DNA of 64,000 nucleotides from Acidimicrobiales bacterium. GTDB lineage: Bacteria; Actinomycetota; Acidimicrobiia; Acidimicrobiales; Acidimicrobilacustridaceae. The notes under the pieces were generated by a model. The model was not told the DNA's origin, did no database searches, and worked only from the letters and a program-made list of their open reading frames with translations. The translations under genes were made by a program, and so were the position numbers. Position 1 is the first letter of the stretch. The number at the start of each line of letters is the position of its first letter. The stretch spans positions 62,001 through 126,000 of the forward strand of contig JALOLR010000010.1 in the NCBI GenBank assembly GCA_025455885.1, read 5' to 3'. This document shows, in pieces, positions 16,810 to 26,950 of this stretch.

Positions 16810-18891
16810 TCATCGACCTCCTGCGCCCGGGGCGCCCTCGGCGGGCTCACGTTCGTCGTCGTGGCCGTGACGGTGGTGCTCGCCGATGCCGACCGTGCCC
16901 GACAGCGTGCCGTGGGGGACCCTCTGGACGTGTTGGCCCTTGGCCGTGTGGGTGAGGTGGTAGGGGACGAACGTGACGTTGGCGTGCGGAACGTCGCCGA
17001 GCGCCTTGGCGATGCTGTCGGCGGTCCGGTCGTGGAGCAGTCGATGCCAGGCCGAGCGGTACTCGCGTCGGGGGATGAGGACCGTGACCTCGGTCTGTCC
17101 GTCGCCGGCCAGCTCGGACACCAGCTCGAGCACCGTGCGGGTGATGCGCCGGTCGGGGCACTCGCGCACCTCGAGGGGGAGCCGCTCGAGGGGGAGGCGG
17201 GTCCAGTCGGCGGCCAGCTCGGCGGCGTGCTGCTCGTCGACGGCGATGTGGACGGCCCGCAGGTCGTCGGGGGTCAGGGCCCGGGCGTACTGGATGGCCC
17301 GGGCGGCGGTCTTGTCGAGTCGGTCCACGAGCACCACGACGGAGTGCTGGCGGAGGATGGGTGCCTCGACCGCCTCCCGGGCGTCGTCGTAGAGCTCGCT
17401 ACGCTCCGCCTCGTACTGGCGGTTGAGGCGGACGACCACGAACACGAAGACGGGGATGAGCAGGAGGATCACCCACGCGCCCCCCGTGAACTTGGCGGCC
17501 GCGATGACGATGGTGACGACGCCCGTGACGAACGCGCCGGTCCCGTTGATCGCCAGCCCCTTCCGCCAGTGCGGTTCCCGCAGGCGCAGGTGTCGTCTGG
17601 CCATGCCGGTCTGGGACAGCGTGAAGCTGAGGAACACCCCGATGGCGTAGAGCGGGATGAGCCTGGTGACGTCGGCCTGGGCGATGATCACCAGCACTCC
17701 GGCGGTGACGGCCAGCGCGATGATGCCGTTCGAGAACACGAGGCGGTGGCCCCGCTTGATGAGCTGGCGGGGCATGAACGAGTCTTCGGCCTGGAAGCTC
17801 GCCAGGCGGGGGAAGTCGGCGAAGCCCGTGTTGGCGGCGAGCACCAGGATGAGCATCGTGGCGATCTGGGTGAAGACGAACATCACCGTGCCCGCCCCGC
17901 TGTCGCCGTAGATGGCCTGGCCCAACTGGGCGAGCACCGTCTTTCCCTGCACCGGGACGGTCTCCATCTGGGAGGCCAACCAGGAGATGCCGAGGAACAT
18001 CGCGCCGAGCATCGAGCCCATGACGACGAGGGTGATGTTGGCGTTGCGCCAGCTCGGCTCGCGGAAGGCGGGCACCCCGTTGGAGATGGCCTCGACACCG
18101 GTGACCGCCGCCCCGCCGGAGGCGAAGGCGCGCAGGAGCAGGATCCAGCCGACCACCTGGACACCCTGGGCCTCGGCGAGTTGCTCGCCTTCGAGCTCGA
18201 CGGGTTCGAGACCACCGCCGACGGTCGCCTTGTAGATCCCGTAGCCGATGAGCAGGGCCATCGCGACGACGAAGCTGTAGGTGGGCACGGCGAACAGCCG
18301 GCCCGACTCGCGCACTCCGCGGAGGTTGCCGAGCGCGATGATGGCGATGAACGCGAGGGCGATGGGGACCCGGTACGGGTACAGCTCGCCGAACACCGAG
18401 TAGAGCGCCGACACCCCGGCCGACACCGAGACCGCGACCACGAGGATGTAGTCCGTGAGGAGCGCGACGCCGGCGACCTGCGCAGGGATCACCCCGAGGT
18501 TGTCCTTGGTGACGATGTAGGCCCCCCCCGCCGACGGGTAGGCCTTGATCGTCTGTCGATAGCTCAGGATGAGGATGGCGAGCACCGCGATCATGGCGAT
18601 GGTGATCGGCATGACGTAGTCGAAGGCGACGAGGCCGATGCCACCCACCACGAGCAGCGTGTGGAGGATCTCCTCGGTGGCGTACGCCGCGGATGAGAGG
18701 TTGTCGCTGGCGAAGACGGCCAGCGCCGTGGGCTTCCCGAGCCGCTCGTGCTGGAGCTGGTCGGTGGTCAGCGGGCGTCCGAGGACCCGGTTCTTGAGGC
18801 GATAGCGCCGGCTCTCGGGGAGCTGGACGCCTGTCGAAGGGGGGAGGGGGAGCGGTCCGGAGTCGGTCCGGGCGTGCGTGGGTGCGGCCAT
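16810..18891 (-). CDS. KimA-like APC-superfamily potassium permease
   Basis: A 693-residue transporter with about 12 membrane helices in the first 450 residues and a cytosolic universal-stress-like C-terminal domain (about 480-650). The first helix region ALAVFASDNLSSAAYATEEI and AYPSAGGAYIVTKDNLG match the Bacillus KimA (YdaO) K+/H+ symporter family better than amino-acid permeases. In KimA the C-terminal domain binds c-di-AMP; this is a family-based inference here. The ATG at 18891 is preferred over an upstream TTG. It is divergent from mfd and followed at once by the OB-fold gene. Confidence 0.85.
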   Translation of the reverse strand: MAAPTHARTDSGPLPLPPSTGVQLPESRRYRLKNRVLGRPLTTDQLQHERLGKPTALAVFASDNLSSAAYATEEILHTLLVVGGIGLVAFDYVMPITIAMIAVLAILILSYRQTIKAYPSAGGAYIVTKDNLGVIPAQVAGVALLTDYILVVAVSVSAGVSALYSVFGELYPYRVPIALAFIAIIALGNLRGVRESGRLFAVPTYSFVVAMALLIGYGIYKATVGGGLEPVELEGEQLAEAQGVQVVGWILLLRAFASGGAAVTGVEAISNGVPAFREPSWRNANITLVVMGSMLGAMFLGISWLASQMETVPVQGKTVLAQLGQAIYGDSGAGTVMFVFTQIATMLILVLAANTGFADFPRLASFQAEDSFMPRQLIKRGHRLVFSNGIIALAVTAGVLVIIAQADVTRLIPLYAIGVFLSFTLSQTGMARRHLRLREPHWRKGLAINGTGAFVTGVVTIVIAAAKFTGGAWVILLLIPVFVFVVVRLNRQYEAERSELYDDAREAVEAPILRQHSVVVLVDRLDKTAARAIQYARALTPDDLRAVHIAVDEQHAAELAADWTRLPLERLPLEVRECPDRRITRTVLELVSELAGDGQTEVTVLIPRREYRSAWHRLLHDRTADSIAKALGDVPHANVTFVPYHLTHTAKGQHVQRVPHGTLSGTVGIGEHHRHGHDDEREPAEGAPGAGGR

Positions 18892-19038
18892 ACGTGCGTC
18901 AGTTGACACCCATGGACGGGGCGGACGCAATCACCGTCGCGCCCGTATCCTGACGTGCTTTCGGCAAGTCCTGAAAGGGTTTTCCGGTATGGGCTCGTGC
19001 GGCGTGGCGGCGCCGGCGGGCGGTGCGGGACGCGCCGG

Positions 19039-19044
19039 TAGCCT
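19039..19044 (+). promoter_or_regulatory. -10 element (TAGCCT) of mfd
   Basis: TAGCCT lies 10 bases before the GTG at 19055, the same arrangement as at other leaderless genes in the window, and supports that start. Confidence 0.35.
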
Positions 19045-19054
19045 CGACGGTCCC

Positions 19055-22000
19055 GTGCCCCTCTCCGACCTCCCCGCGCTCCTGGCCGACGAGCCCGGCC
19101 TCACCGCCGTCCTCGGTCGCCGTGACGCCGTGGTGGCGGTCCCCGAGCCGGCACGGGCCATCACCGTGGCGGGCCTGGTGCGACGGTCGGGTCGCCGGCC
19201 CCTCGTCGTGGCGGTGCCGACCACGGGGGAGGCCGAGCGCCTGGTCCACGATCTCGCCGCGTTCCTCGGGCCCGATGACGTCGACCTCTTCCCGGCGTGG
19301 GAGACCCTCCCCTTCGAGCGGGTGAGCCCGGGGGTCGAGACGATGGGTCGTCGCCTGCGCACGCTCTGGCGCCTGCGCGACCCCCAGCGTGCCCCTCGGG
19401 TGGTGGTGGCCCCGATCCGCGCGCTCGTGCAGCGCCTCGGCCCTCACGTCGCCGACGCCGAACCGCTCGTGATCGGGAGGGGCGAGGTGCTCGATCCCTC
19501 CGAGCTCGTCGAGCACCTGGTCGCGCTCGGCTACCGCCGCGAGTTCCAGGTCGAGCACCGCGGGGAGCTGGCCGTGCGGGGATCGATCGTCGACGTCTAT
19601 CCCAGCACCGCCGACGCGCCGGTGCGGATCGACATGTGGGGCGACGAGGTCGACCGACTCACCGAGTTCTCCCCGGCCGACCAGCGCGCCACCGTCGATC
19701 TTGCCGAGGTCGAGCTGTTCGGCTGCCGTGAGCTCGTGCCGACCGACGAGGTGCGGGCGCGTGCCGAGGCCCTGGTGGCGAGCCAGCCCTGGGGGCGCGA
19801 GCAGTGGGAGCGCCTTGTCGAGGGGCAGATCTTCGACGGGATGGAGTCCTGGCTCCCGTGGCTCGTCGACGACGGCGACGACGGCCCGACGGTCCTGTTC
19901 GACCTCGTCGACGCCGACGCCCAGGTGCTCCTGGTCGAGCCCCGGCGGATGCGCGACCGCGCATCCGACATCCTCGCCGAGGAGGAGGACCTCGCCCGCA
20001 CGCTGGCCCGTACGTGGGGGGCCGACGACGGCGGTGAGGGGTTCCCCGAGCTCCACGTCGGGTTCGACCGCCTGCTCGTGCGCACCACCGCACCCGTCTG
20101 GACGCTCACCAACGCCCCCGAGGGCCCGGACGTGACCACGGTGTCGGCGTCGGGATGGAACCCGGTCGTCGGTGACGGCGACGGGCTCACCCGCCAGCTC
20201 CGCGACATGCTGGCCGACGGGTATCGGGTGGTCGTCGCCGCCGACGGCGCCGGCTCGGCCGACCGTCTCGTGGCCCTGCTCGGCGACCAGGGCGTCGCCG
20301 TCGAGCTCGCCGTGGGGGCCGTCGACCTCACGGCTCCGGGAGGCCACGTGGTCGTCGCCCCGCTGGAGCGGGGGTTCTCGCTGCCCGCGATCAAGCTGGC
20401 CGTGCTGGCCGAGGGCGACGTCACCGGTCGCCGTCGGGCCCACCGTCGAGCCAGGCCCCGCAAGGTCGCGGCCCAGGGGTACTTCGACGACCTGAAGGTG
20501 GGCGACCACGTCGTGCACCACCAGCACGGTGTGGCCCGGTACGGCGGCATGGTCACCAGGGCCATCGGCGGCGCCGAGCGCGACTACCTGCTCCTCGAGT
20601 ACCGCGGCGACGACAAGCTCTACGTCCCGTCCGACCAGATCGACGCCGTTCGTCACTACACGGGCGGCGACTCGCCGACGCTGAGCCGCCTGGGGGGCGG
20701 CGAGTGGCAGAAGAGCAAGGCGCGGGTCCGGGCCGCGGTCACCGAGATCGCCCAGGAGCTCGTCGTCCTCTACCAGAAGCGGGTCAACGCCGAGGGCCGG
20801 GCCTTCGGCGTGGACACGCCGTGGCAGCACGAGCTCGAGGCGTCCTTCCCCTTCGAGGAGACCCCCGACCAGCTCAAGGCCATCAGCGAGGTCAAGGCCG
20901 ACATGGAGGCCCCGCCGCCCATGGACCGCCTGGTGTGCGGCGACGTCGGCTTCGGCAAGACCGAGGTGGCGGTTCGGGCGGTGTTCAAGGCGGTGCAGGA
21001 CGGCACCCAGTCCGCCGTGCTGGTCCCGACCACGCTGCTCGCCCAACAGCACTTCACCACCTTCAGCGAACGATTCGCCGGCTATCCGATTCGCGTGGAG
21101 GTGCTCAGCCGGTTCCTCACCAACGCCCAGGCGCGCAAGGTCGTGGACGGCCTCGCCTCGGGTGAGGTCGACGTGGTCATCGGCACGCACCGCCTCCTCG
21201 GCCCGGATCTCACGTTCAAGGACCTCGGGCTGCTCGTCGTCGACGAGGAGCAGCGCTTCGGCGTCTCCCACAAGGAGGCCATCAAGAGCCTCAAGGTCGG
21301 CGTCGACGTGCTCACCCTCACGGCCACCCCGATCCCGCGCACGCTCGAGATGAGCCTCACGGGCATCCGTGACCTCACACTGCTCAACACCCCGCCGAGC
21401 GAGCGCCAACCGATCCTCACGTACGTCGGCGAGTACGACGAGAGGGCGGTCGCCGAGTCGATCCGCCGCGAGCTGCTGCGCGAGGGCCAGGTCTTCTTCG
21501 TCCACAACCGGGTGCAGGACATCGAACGGGTCGCCGGCGAGCTCCGCGACCTCGTCCCCGAGGCCCGCATCGCCGTCGCCCACGGCCAGATGGACGAGGG
21601 GTCCCTCGAGCGGGTCGTGCTCGACTTCTGGGAGGGCGAGTTCGACGTCCTGGTGTGCACGACGATCATCGAGAGCGGCATCGACATGCCGACCGTCAAC
21701 ACCCTCGTCGTCGACCGGGCCGACCTCCTCGGACTCGGCCAGCTCCACCAGCTGAGGGGACGCGTGGGCCGGTCGGGACAACGGGCCTACGCCTACCTCT
21801 TCACCCCACCCGACCGCGTGCTCACCGAGGAGGCCTACGAGCGGTTGAAGACCATCGGCGAGGCCACCGACCTGGGTTCGGGGTTCAAGATCGCCATGCG
21901 TGACCTCGAGATCCGCGGGGCCGGCAACCTGCTCGGCACCGGTCAGAGCGGGCACATCGCCGCGGTCGGGTACGACCTGTACTGCCAGATGGTCACCGAG

Positions 22001-22522
22001 GCGGTGGCCGAGCTCAAGGGCGAAGAGCCCAGCGAGCCCGCCGAGATCAAGATCGACCTCCCCTTCGACGCCAACCTGCCGGTCACCTACGTCGAACGCG
22101 AGGAGCTCCGGCTCGAGGCCTACCGCCGCCTCGCCGCCGTCACCGACCAGGTCGAGGTGGACGACATCGCCACCGAGTGGATCGACCGCTACGGGCCGGT
22201 CCCCCCGGCCGCACAGGCCCTTCTCGCCGTCGCCCGGCTGCGGGCCGAGTGCGCGCGCACCGGGGTCCGCGACGTGACGGTCACCAAGGGCACCGGGTTC
22301 GGCGGGCCACGGTACGTCGCCCGGCTGTCGCCGTTGGTCCTGCCCGCGTCGAAGGTGGTGCGCCTGGAGCGGCTCCACAAGGGGAGCCTCGTGAAGCCGG
22401 CCCTCGAACAGGTGCTCCTGGCCGTGGGGTCAGCCGAGACGGCGGCGGCGGAGGTGACCGCCGCCCTCCGGGACCTGGTGCCCGGGCGGACTGTCGACGC
22501 GGAGGGGGCTTCGGTAGGGTGA
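19055..22522 (+). CDS. mfd: Transcription-repair coupling factor Mfd
   Basis: A large SF2 translocase (1155 residues from this start) that removes stalled RNA polymerase and recruits UvrA. Domains in order: UvrB-like N-terminal module (WETLPFERVSPGVETMG), RNA-polymerase-interaction module (GDHVVHHQHGVARYGGMV), helicase domain with Walker A CGDVGFGKTEVAVRA and DEEQ box VVDEEQRFGVSHKE, motif VI HQLRGRVGRSGQRAYAYL, and the C-terminal TRCF domain. The GTG at 19055 is chosen for the -10 hexamer upstream; an ATG at 18989 with AAAGGG nine bases before it would add 22 low-complexity residues. Confidence 0.95.
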   Translation: MPLSDLPALLADEPGLTAVLGRRDAVVAVPEPARAITVAGLVRRSGRRPLVVAVPTTGEAERLVHDLAAFLGPDDVDLFPAWETLPFERVSPGVETMGRRLRTLWRLRDPQRAPRVVVAPIRALVQRLGPHVADAEPLVIGRGEVLDPSELVEHLVALGYRREFQVEHRGELAVRGSIVDVYPSTADAPVRIDMWGDEVDRLTEFSPADQRATVDLAEVELFGCRELVPTDEVRARAEALVASQPWGREQWERLVEGQIFDGMESWLPWLVDDGDDGPTVLFDLVDADAQVLLVEPRRMRDRASDILAEEEDLARTLARTWGADDGGEGFPELHVGFDRLLVRTTAPVWTLTNAPEGPDVTTVSASGWNPVVGDGDGLTRQLRDMLADGYRVVVAADGAGSADRLVALLGDQGVAVELAVGAVDLTAPGGHVVVAPLERGFSLPAIKLAVLAEGDVTGRRRAHRRARPRKVAAQGYFDDLKVGDHVVHHQHGVARYGGMVTRAIGGAERDYLLLEYRGDDKLYVPSDQIDAVRHYTGGDSPTLSRLGGGEWQKSKARVRAAVTEIAQELVVLYQKRVNAEGRAFGVDTPWQHELEASFPFEETPDQLKAISEVKADMEAPPPMDRLVCGDVGFGKTEVAVRAVFKAVQDGTQSAVLVPTTLLAQQHFTTFSERFAGYPIRVEVLSRFLTNAQARKVVDGLASGEVDVVIGTHRLLGPDLTFKDLGLLVVDEEQRFGVSHKEAIKSLKVGVDVLTLTATPIPRTLEMSLTGIRDLTLLNTPPSERQPILTYVGEYDERAVAESIRRELLREGQVFFVHNRVQDIERVAGELRDLVPEARIAVAHGQMDEGSLERVVLDFWEGEFDVLVCTTIIESGIDMPTVNTLVVDRADLLGLGQLHQLRGRVGRSGQRAYAYLFTPPDRVLTEEAYERLKTIGEATDLGSGFKIAMRDLEIRGAGNLLGTGQSGHIAAVGYDLYCQMVTEAVAELKGEEPSEPAEIKIDLPFDANLPVTYVEREELRLEAYRRLAAVTDQVEVDDIATEWIDRYGPVPPAAQALLAVARLRAECARTGVRDVTVTKGTGFGGPRYVARLSPLVLPASKVVRLERLHKGSLVKPALEQVLLAVGSAETAAAEVTAALRDLVPGRTVDAEGASVG
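22515..22520 (+). promoter_or_regulatory. -10 element (TAGGGT) of the PpiC lipoprotein gene
   Basis: TAGGGT lies 9 bases before the GTG at 22530 and overlaps the last codons of mfd; no ribosome-binding site. Confidence 0.45.
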
Positions 22523-22529
22523 CCGACTC

Positions 22530-23672
22530 GTGACGACGCGACGCCGCCTCCCCCTGCTCCTGTCCGCCCTGGTCGCCGTGGCCGCGCTGGTCGGGGCGTC
22601 CTGCTCGACGGTCGCTCCCACGGCCCTCACCGTCGACGGCTTCTCGCTGTCCGAACGTGACTTCATGGACCAGCTGGAGTCCATCGCCGCCAATCAGGCC
22701 TATCTCGACGCCCGGGCCGCGCAGGGAAGCCCCGTGGTGCCCGAGGGCACCAACGGGGCCACCTTCTCCACCGCGTTCACCTCCCAGTACCTCAACGAGC
22801 GGGTGAGCTTCGTGCTCGCCGAGCAGGAGAACGAGGCCCGGGGCCTCGAGGTGACCGAGGCCGATCGGCGCAACGCCGAGCTGCTGCTCAGCCTGAACCT
22901 CTCGCCGAACCCCGGCGCCGGTGACGCCAGCACAGCCGATCCCGAGGGCCTCGCCGTGCTCGACGGGTTCGCCACGAGCTACCGGGACGCGCTGGTCGAG
23001 GGGGTGGCCAACGTGTTGGTCCTGCGCCGCGACATCCTCGACCGGGCATCGACCGAGGACGGCCTTCGGGCCCTCTACGAGGCGCAGGCCGACGAGCTCG
23101 GGGAGCAGGCGTGCGTCAGCCACATCCTGATCCGCGCCGGCACCGGCCAGGCGCCGCCGACGCCCGAGGAGCTCGCCGCGGCCCGCGAGCGCGTCGACGC
23201 CGTCGCCGACCAGCTCCAGGGCACCGCCAACTTCGCGGCATTGGCGGCCACCTCCTCCGAGGACCCTGGAAGCGCCGGCAACGGCGGGGACCTCGGCTGC
23301 GCTCCCCAGGGCAGCTACATCGAGGCCTTCGACGCCGCGGTCTGGTCCCAACCCGTGGGCGAGGTCGGCGAGCCGGTCGAGACCGACTTCGGGTACCACC
23401 TCATCCTGGTCACCAAGCGGGGCCAGCTCACCTTCGAGGACCTGCGCGACCAGCTGTCCGCGGCGGTCGAGGAGAACAGCGACGCCCTCCTCAACGACTG
23501 GCTCCGGACGGCGGCCTCAGAGGCCGACGTCACCGTCGGCCCCCGCTTCGGCCGTTGGGCCGCCGAGGAGGGGCGGGTCGTCCCACCCCAGGGTGCCCAG
23601 TCGCCGGTCGGCGCCGAGCTCGACCCGGCGCTGGCCGAGCTCCTCGGTGGCGGGGCCCCCGTCGGAGGCTGA
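22530..23672 (+). CDS. PpiC/SurA-type peptidyl-prolyl isomerase lipoprotein
   Basis: A 380-residue exported foldase. A signal peptide ends in a lipobox (LVGASCST). A SurA-N-like helical region (about 45-190) precedes one parvulin domain (about 200-305) with the family landmarks VSHILIR, ATSSEDPGSAGNGGDLG, FDAAVWSQPVGEVGEPVETD and FGYHLILV. It should act on proteins outside the membrane. It occupies the gap between mfd and mazG, and the mazG start follows 3 bases after its stop. Confidence 0.9.
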   Translation: MTTRRRLPLLLSALVAVAALVGASCSTVAPTALTVDGFSLSERDFMDQLESIAANQAYLDARAAQGSPVVPEGTNGATFSTAFTSQYLNERVSFVLAEQENEARGLEVTEADRRNAELLLSLNLSPNPGAGDASTADPEGLAVLDGFATSYRDALVEGVANVLVLRRDILDRASTEDGLRALYEAQADELGEQACVSHILIRAGTGQAPPTPEELAAARERVDAVADQLQGTANFAALAATSSEDPGSAGNGGDLGCAPQGSYIEAFDAAVWSQPVGEVGEPVETDFGYHLILVTKRGQLTFEDLRDQLSAAVEENSDALLNDWLRTAASEADVTVGPRFGRWAAEEGRVVPPQGAQSPVGAELDPALAELLGGGAPVGG

Positions 23673-23675
23673 CCG

Positions 23676-25034
23676 GTGACGACGGCCAGGGTCGTCGTCG
23701 TGGGCCTCGGACCGGGCGGCCCCGACCTCGTCACGGCGGGCACCCTCGACGCCATCGGTCGTGAGCCCGTTCGGTTCCTGCGGACCCGCCGCCATCCCTC
23801 GGCCGAGGTCGTGCCCGGGGCCGCCACGTTCGACGCCGTCTACGACGAGGCCGCGGTGCTCGACGCGGTGTACCTGGAGATCGTCGAGCGGCTCGTCGAC
23901 GCGGCGACGGTCCACGGTTCGGTCCTCTACGCCGTGCCCGGCTCACCGGTCGTCGCGGAGCGCAGCGTCGAGCTCCTCGTCGCCGACCCGAGGGTCGAGG
24001 TCGAGATCCTCCCCGCCCTCTCGTTCCTCGACCTCGCGTGGGCCCGCCTCGGCCTGGATCCGGTGGCCGCGGGCGTTCGGGTCGTCGACGGGCACCGCTT
24101 CGCCGTCGAGGCGGCGGGGGAGCGGGGCCCCCTCCTGGTCGCGCAGTGCGACTCGCCGACCGTGCTCTCCGAGGTGAAGCTGGCCCTCGACGCCGGTCTC
24201 GACCCGTCACTCGGCCCCGACGCCGAGGTCGTCGTCCTCCGGCGCCTCGGGCTGCCCGATGAGACGGTGCAGTCCGTCCGGTGGACCGAGATCGACCGGG
24301 TCGACGCCGACCACCTCACGTCGGTGCTCGTCCCGGAGCTCGCGGCTCCGATCGCCCGCGAGGTCACGAGGTTCGTCGAGCTCGTGGCGGCCCTGCGGGC
24401 GGGGTGCCCCTGGGACCGCGAGCAGACCCACGAGTCACTGCGCCGCCACCTGCTCGAAGAGGCCTACGAGGTGCTCGACGCCATCGACCACCTCGACGTG
24501 GAGACCGGCACCGGCTTCGAGCACCTGGAAGAGGAGCTCGGTGACCTCCTCTTCCAGGTGCTCTTCCACAGCCAGCTCGCCGCCGAGGAGGGCCGCTTCA
24601 CGCTCGCCGACGTCGCCGGCACGGTGCACGACAAGCTGCGGTCGCGCCACCCCCACGTGTTCGGCGACGTCGAGGTGAGCGGGCCCGACGAGGTCGTGCG
24701 GAACTGGGAGGAGCTGAAGAAGGCCGAGAAGGGACGCGACAGCGTGTTCGACGGGATCCCCGAGTCGCTCCCCGCGCTGGCGCTCGCCACGAAGGTGGCC
24801 AAGAAGTCGGCGACGCTGCGCGACGCCGGTGTCGACGTCCCCGTGTCGCCCGACCTCGACGACGCCCTGGACGGCGTCGACCACGGGGCCGACGAGGACG
24901 CCTTCGGCGCTCTGTTGTGGGCTGTGGTGGAGCGGGCCCGGGCGGTCGGCGTCGACCCCGAGAACGCGTTGCGGACCACGACGGCCCGCCGTCGCAGTGC
25001 GGCCGCGACCGCAGAGGCGGCGACCGCGGACTGA
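23676..25034 (+). CDS. mazG: Nucleoside triphosphate pyrophosphohydrolase MazG with methylase-like N domain
   Basis: A 452-residue protein. Residues 1-230 have the tetrapyrrole-methylase fold (VVVVGLGPGGPDLVTAGTL, YAVPGSPVVAERSV), as in YabN-type MazG fusions. The MazG domain starts at LVAALRAGCPWDREQTHESL and holds the EExxE metal site LLEEAYEVLDAI plus LEEELGDLLFQVLFHSQLA. MazG removes aberrant or stress-related NTPs. The C-terminal MazG-like repeat is reduced. It is coupled to the PpiC gene by 3 bases. Confidence 0.93.
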   Translation: MTTARVVVVGLGPGGPDLVTAGTLDAIGREPVRFLRTRRHPSAEVVPGAATFDAVYDEAAVLDAVYLEIVERLVDAATVHGSVLYAVPGSPVVAERSVELLVADPRVEVEILPALSFLDLAWARLGLDPVAAGVRVVDGHRFAVEAAGERGPLLVAQCDSPTVLSEVKLALDAGLDPSLGPDAEVVVLRRLGLPDETVQSVRWTEIDRVDADHLTSVLVPELAAPIAREVTRFVELVAALRAGCPWDREQTHESLRRHLLEEAYEVLDAIDHLDVETGTGFEHLEEELGDLLFQVLFHSQLAAEEGRFTLADVAGTVHDKLRSRHPHVFGDVEVSGPDEVVRNWEELKKAEKGRDSVFDGIPESLPALALATKVAKKSATLRDAGVDVPVSPDLDDALDGVDHGADEDAFGALLWAVVERARAVGVDPENALRTTTARRRSAAATAEAATAD

Positions 25035-26845
<1,811 letters not shown>

Positions 26846-26950
26846 CGCCCGCGACGTCGCGGCCCCCGGGCGGAGCAGCGTGGCGGGGCGCCCGACCGAT
26901 CGGTGCCGCGCACTAGCGTTCCCCGGTACGACCACGAGGGGGGCACACGG

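Noticed and set aside
18899-22378. 1159-residue minus-strand reading frame
   Set aside because: Antisense shadow of mfd; His/Asp/Gly-rich composition and no family.
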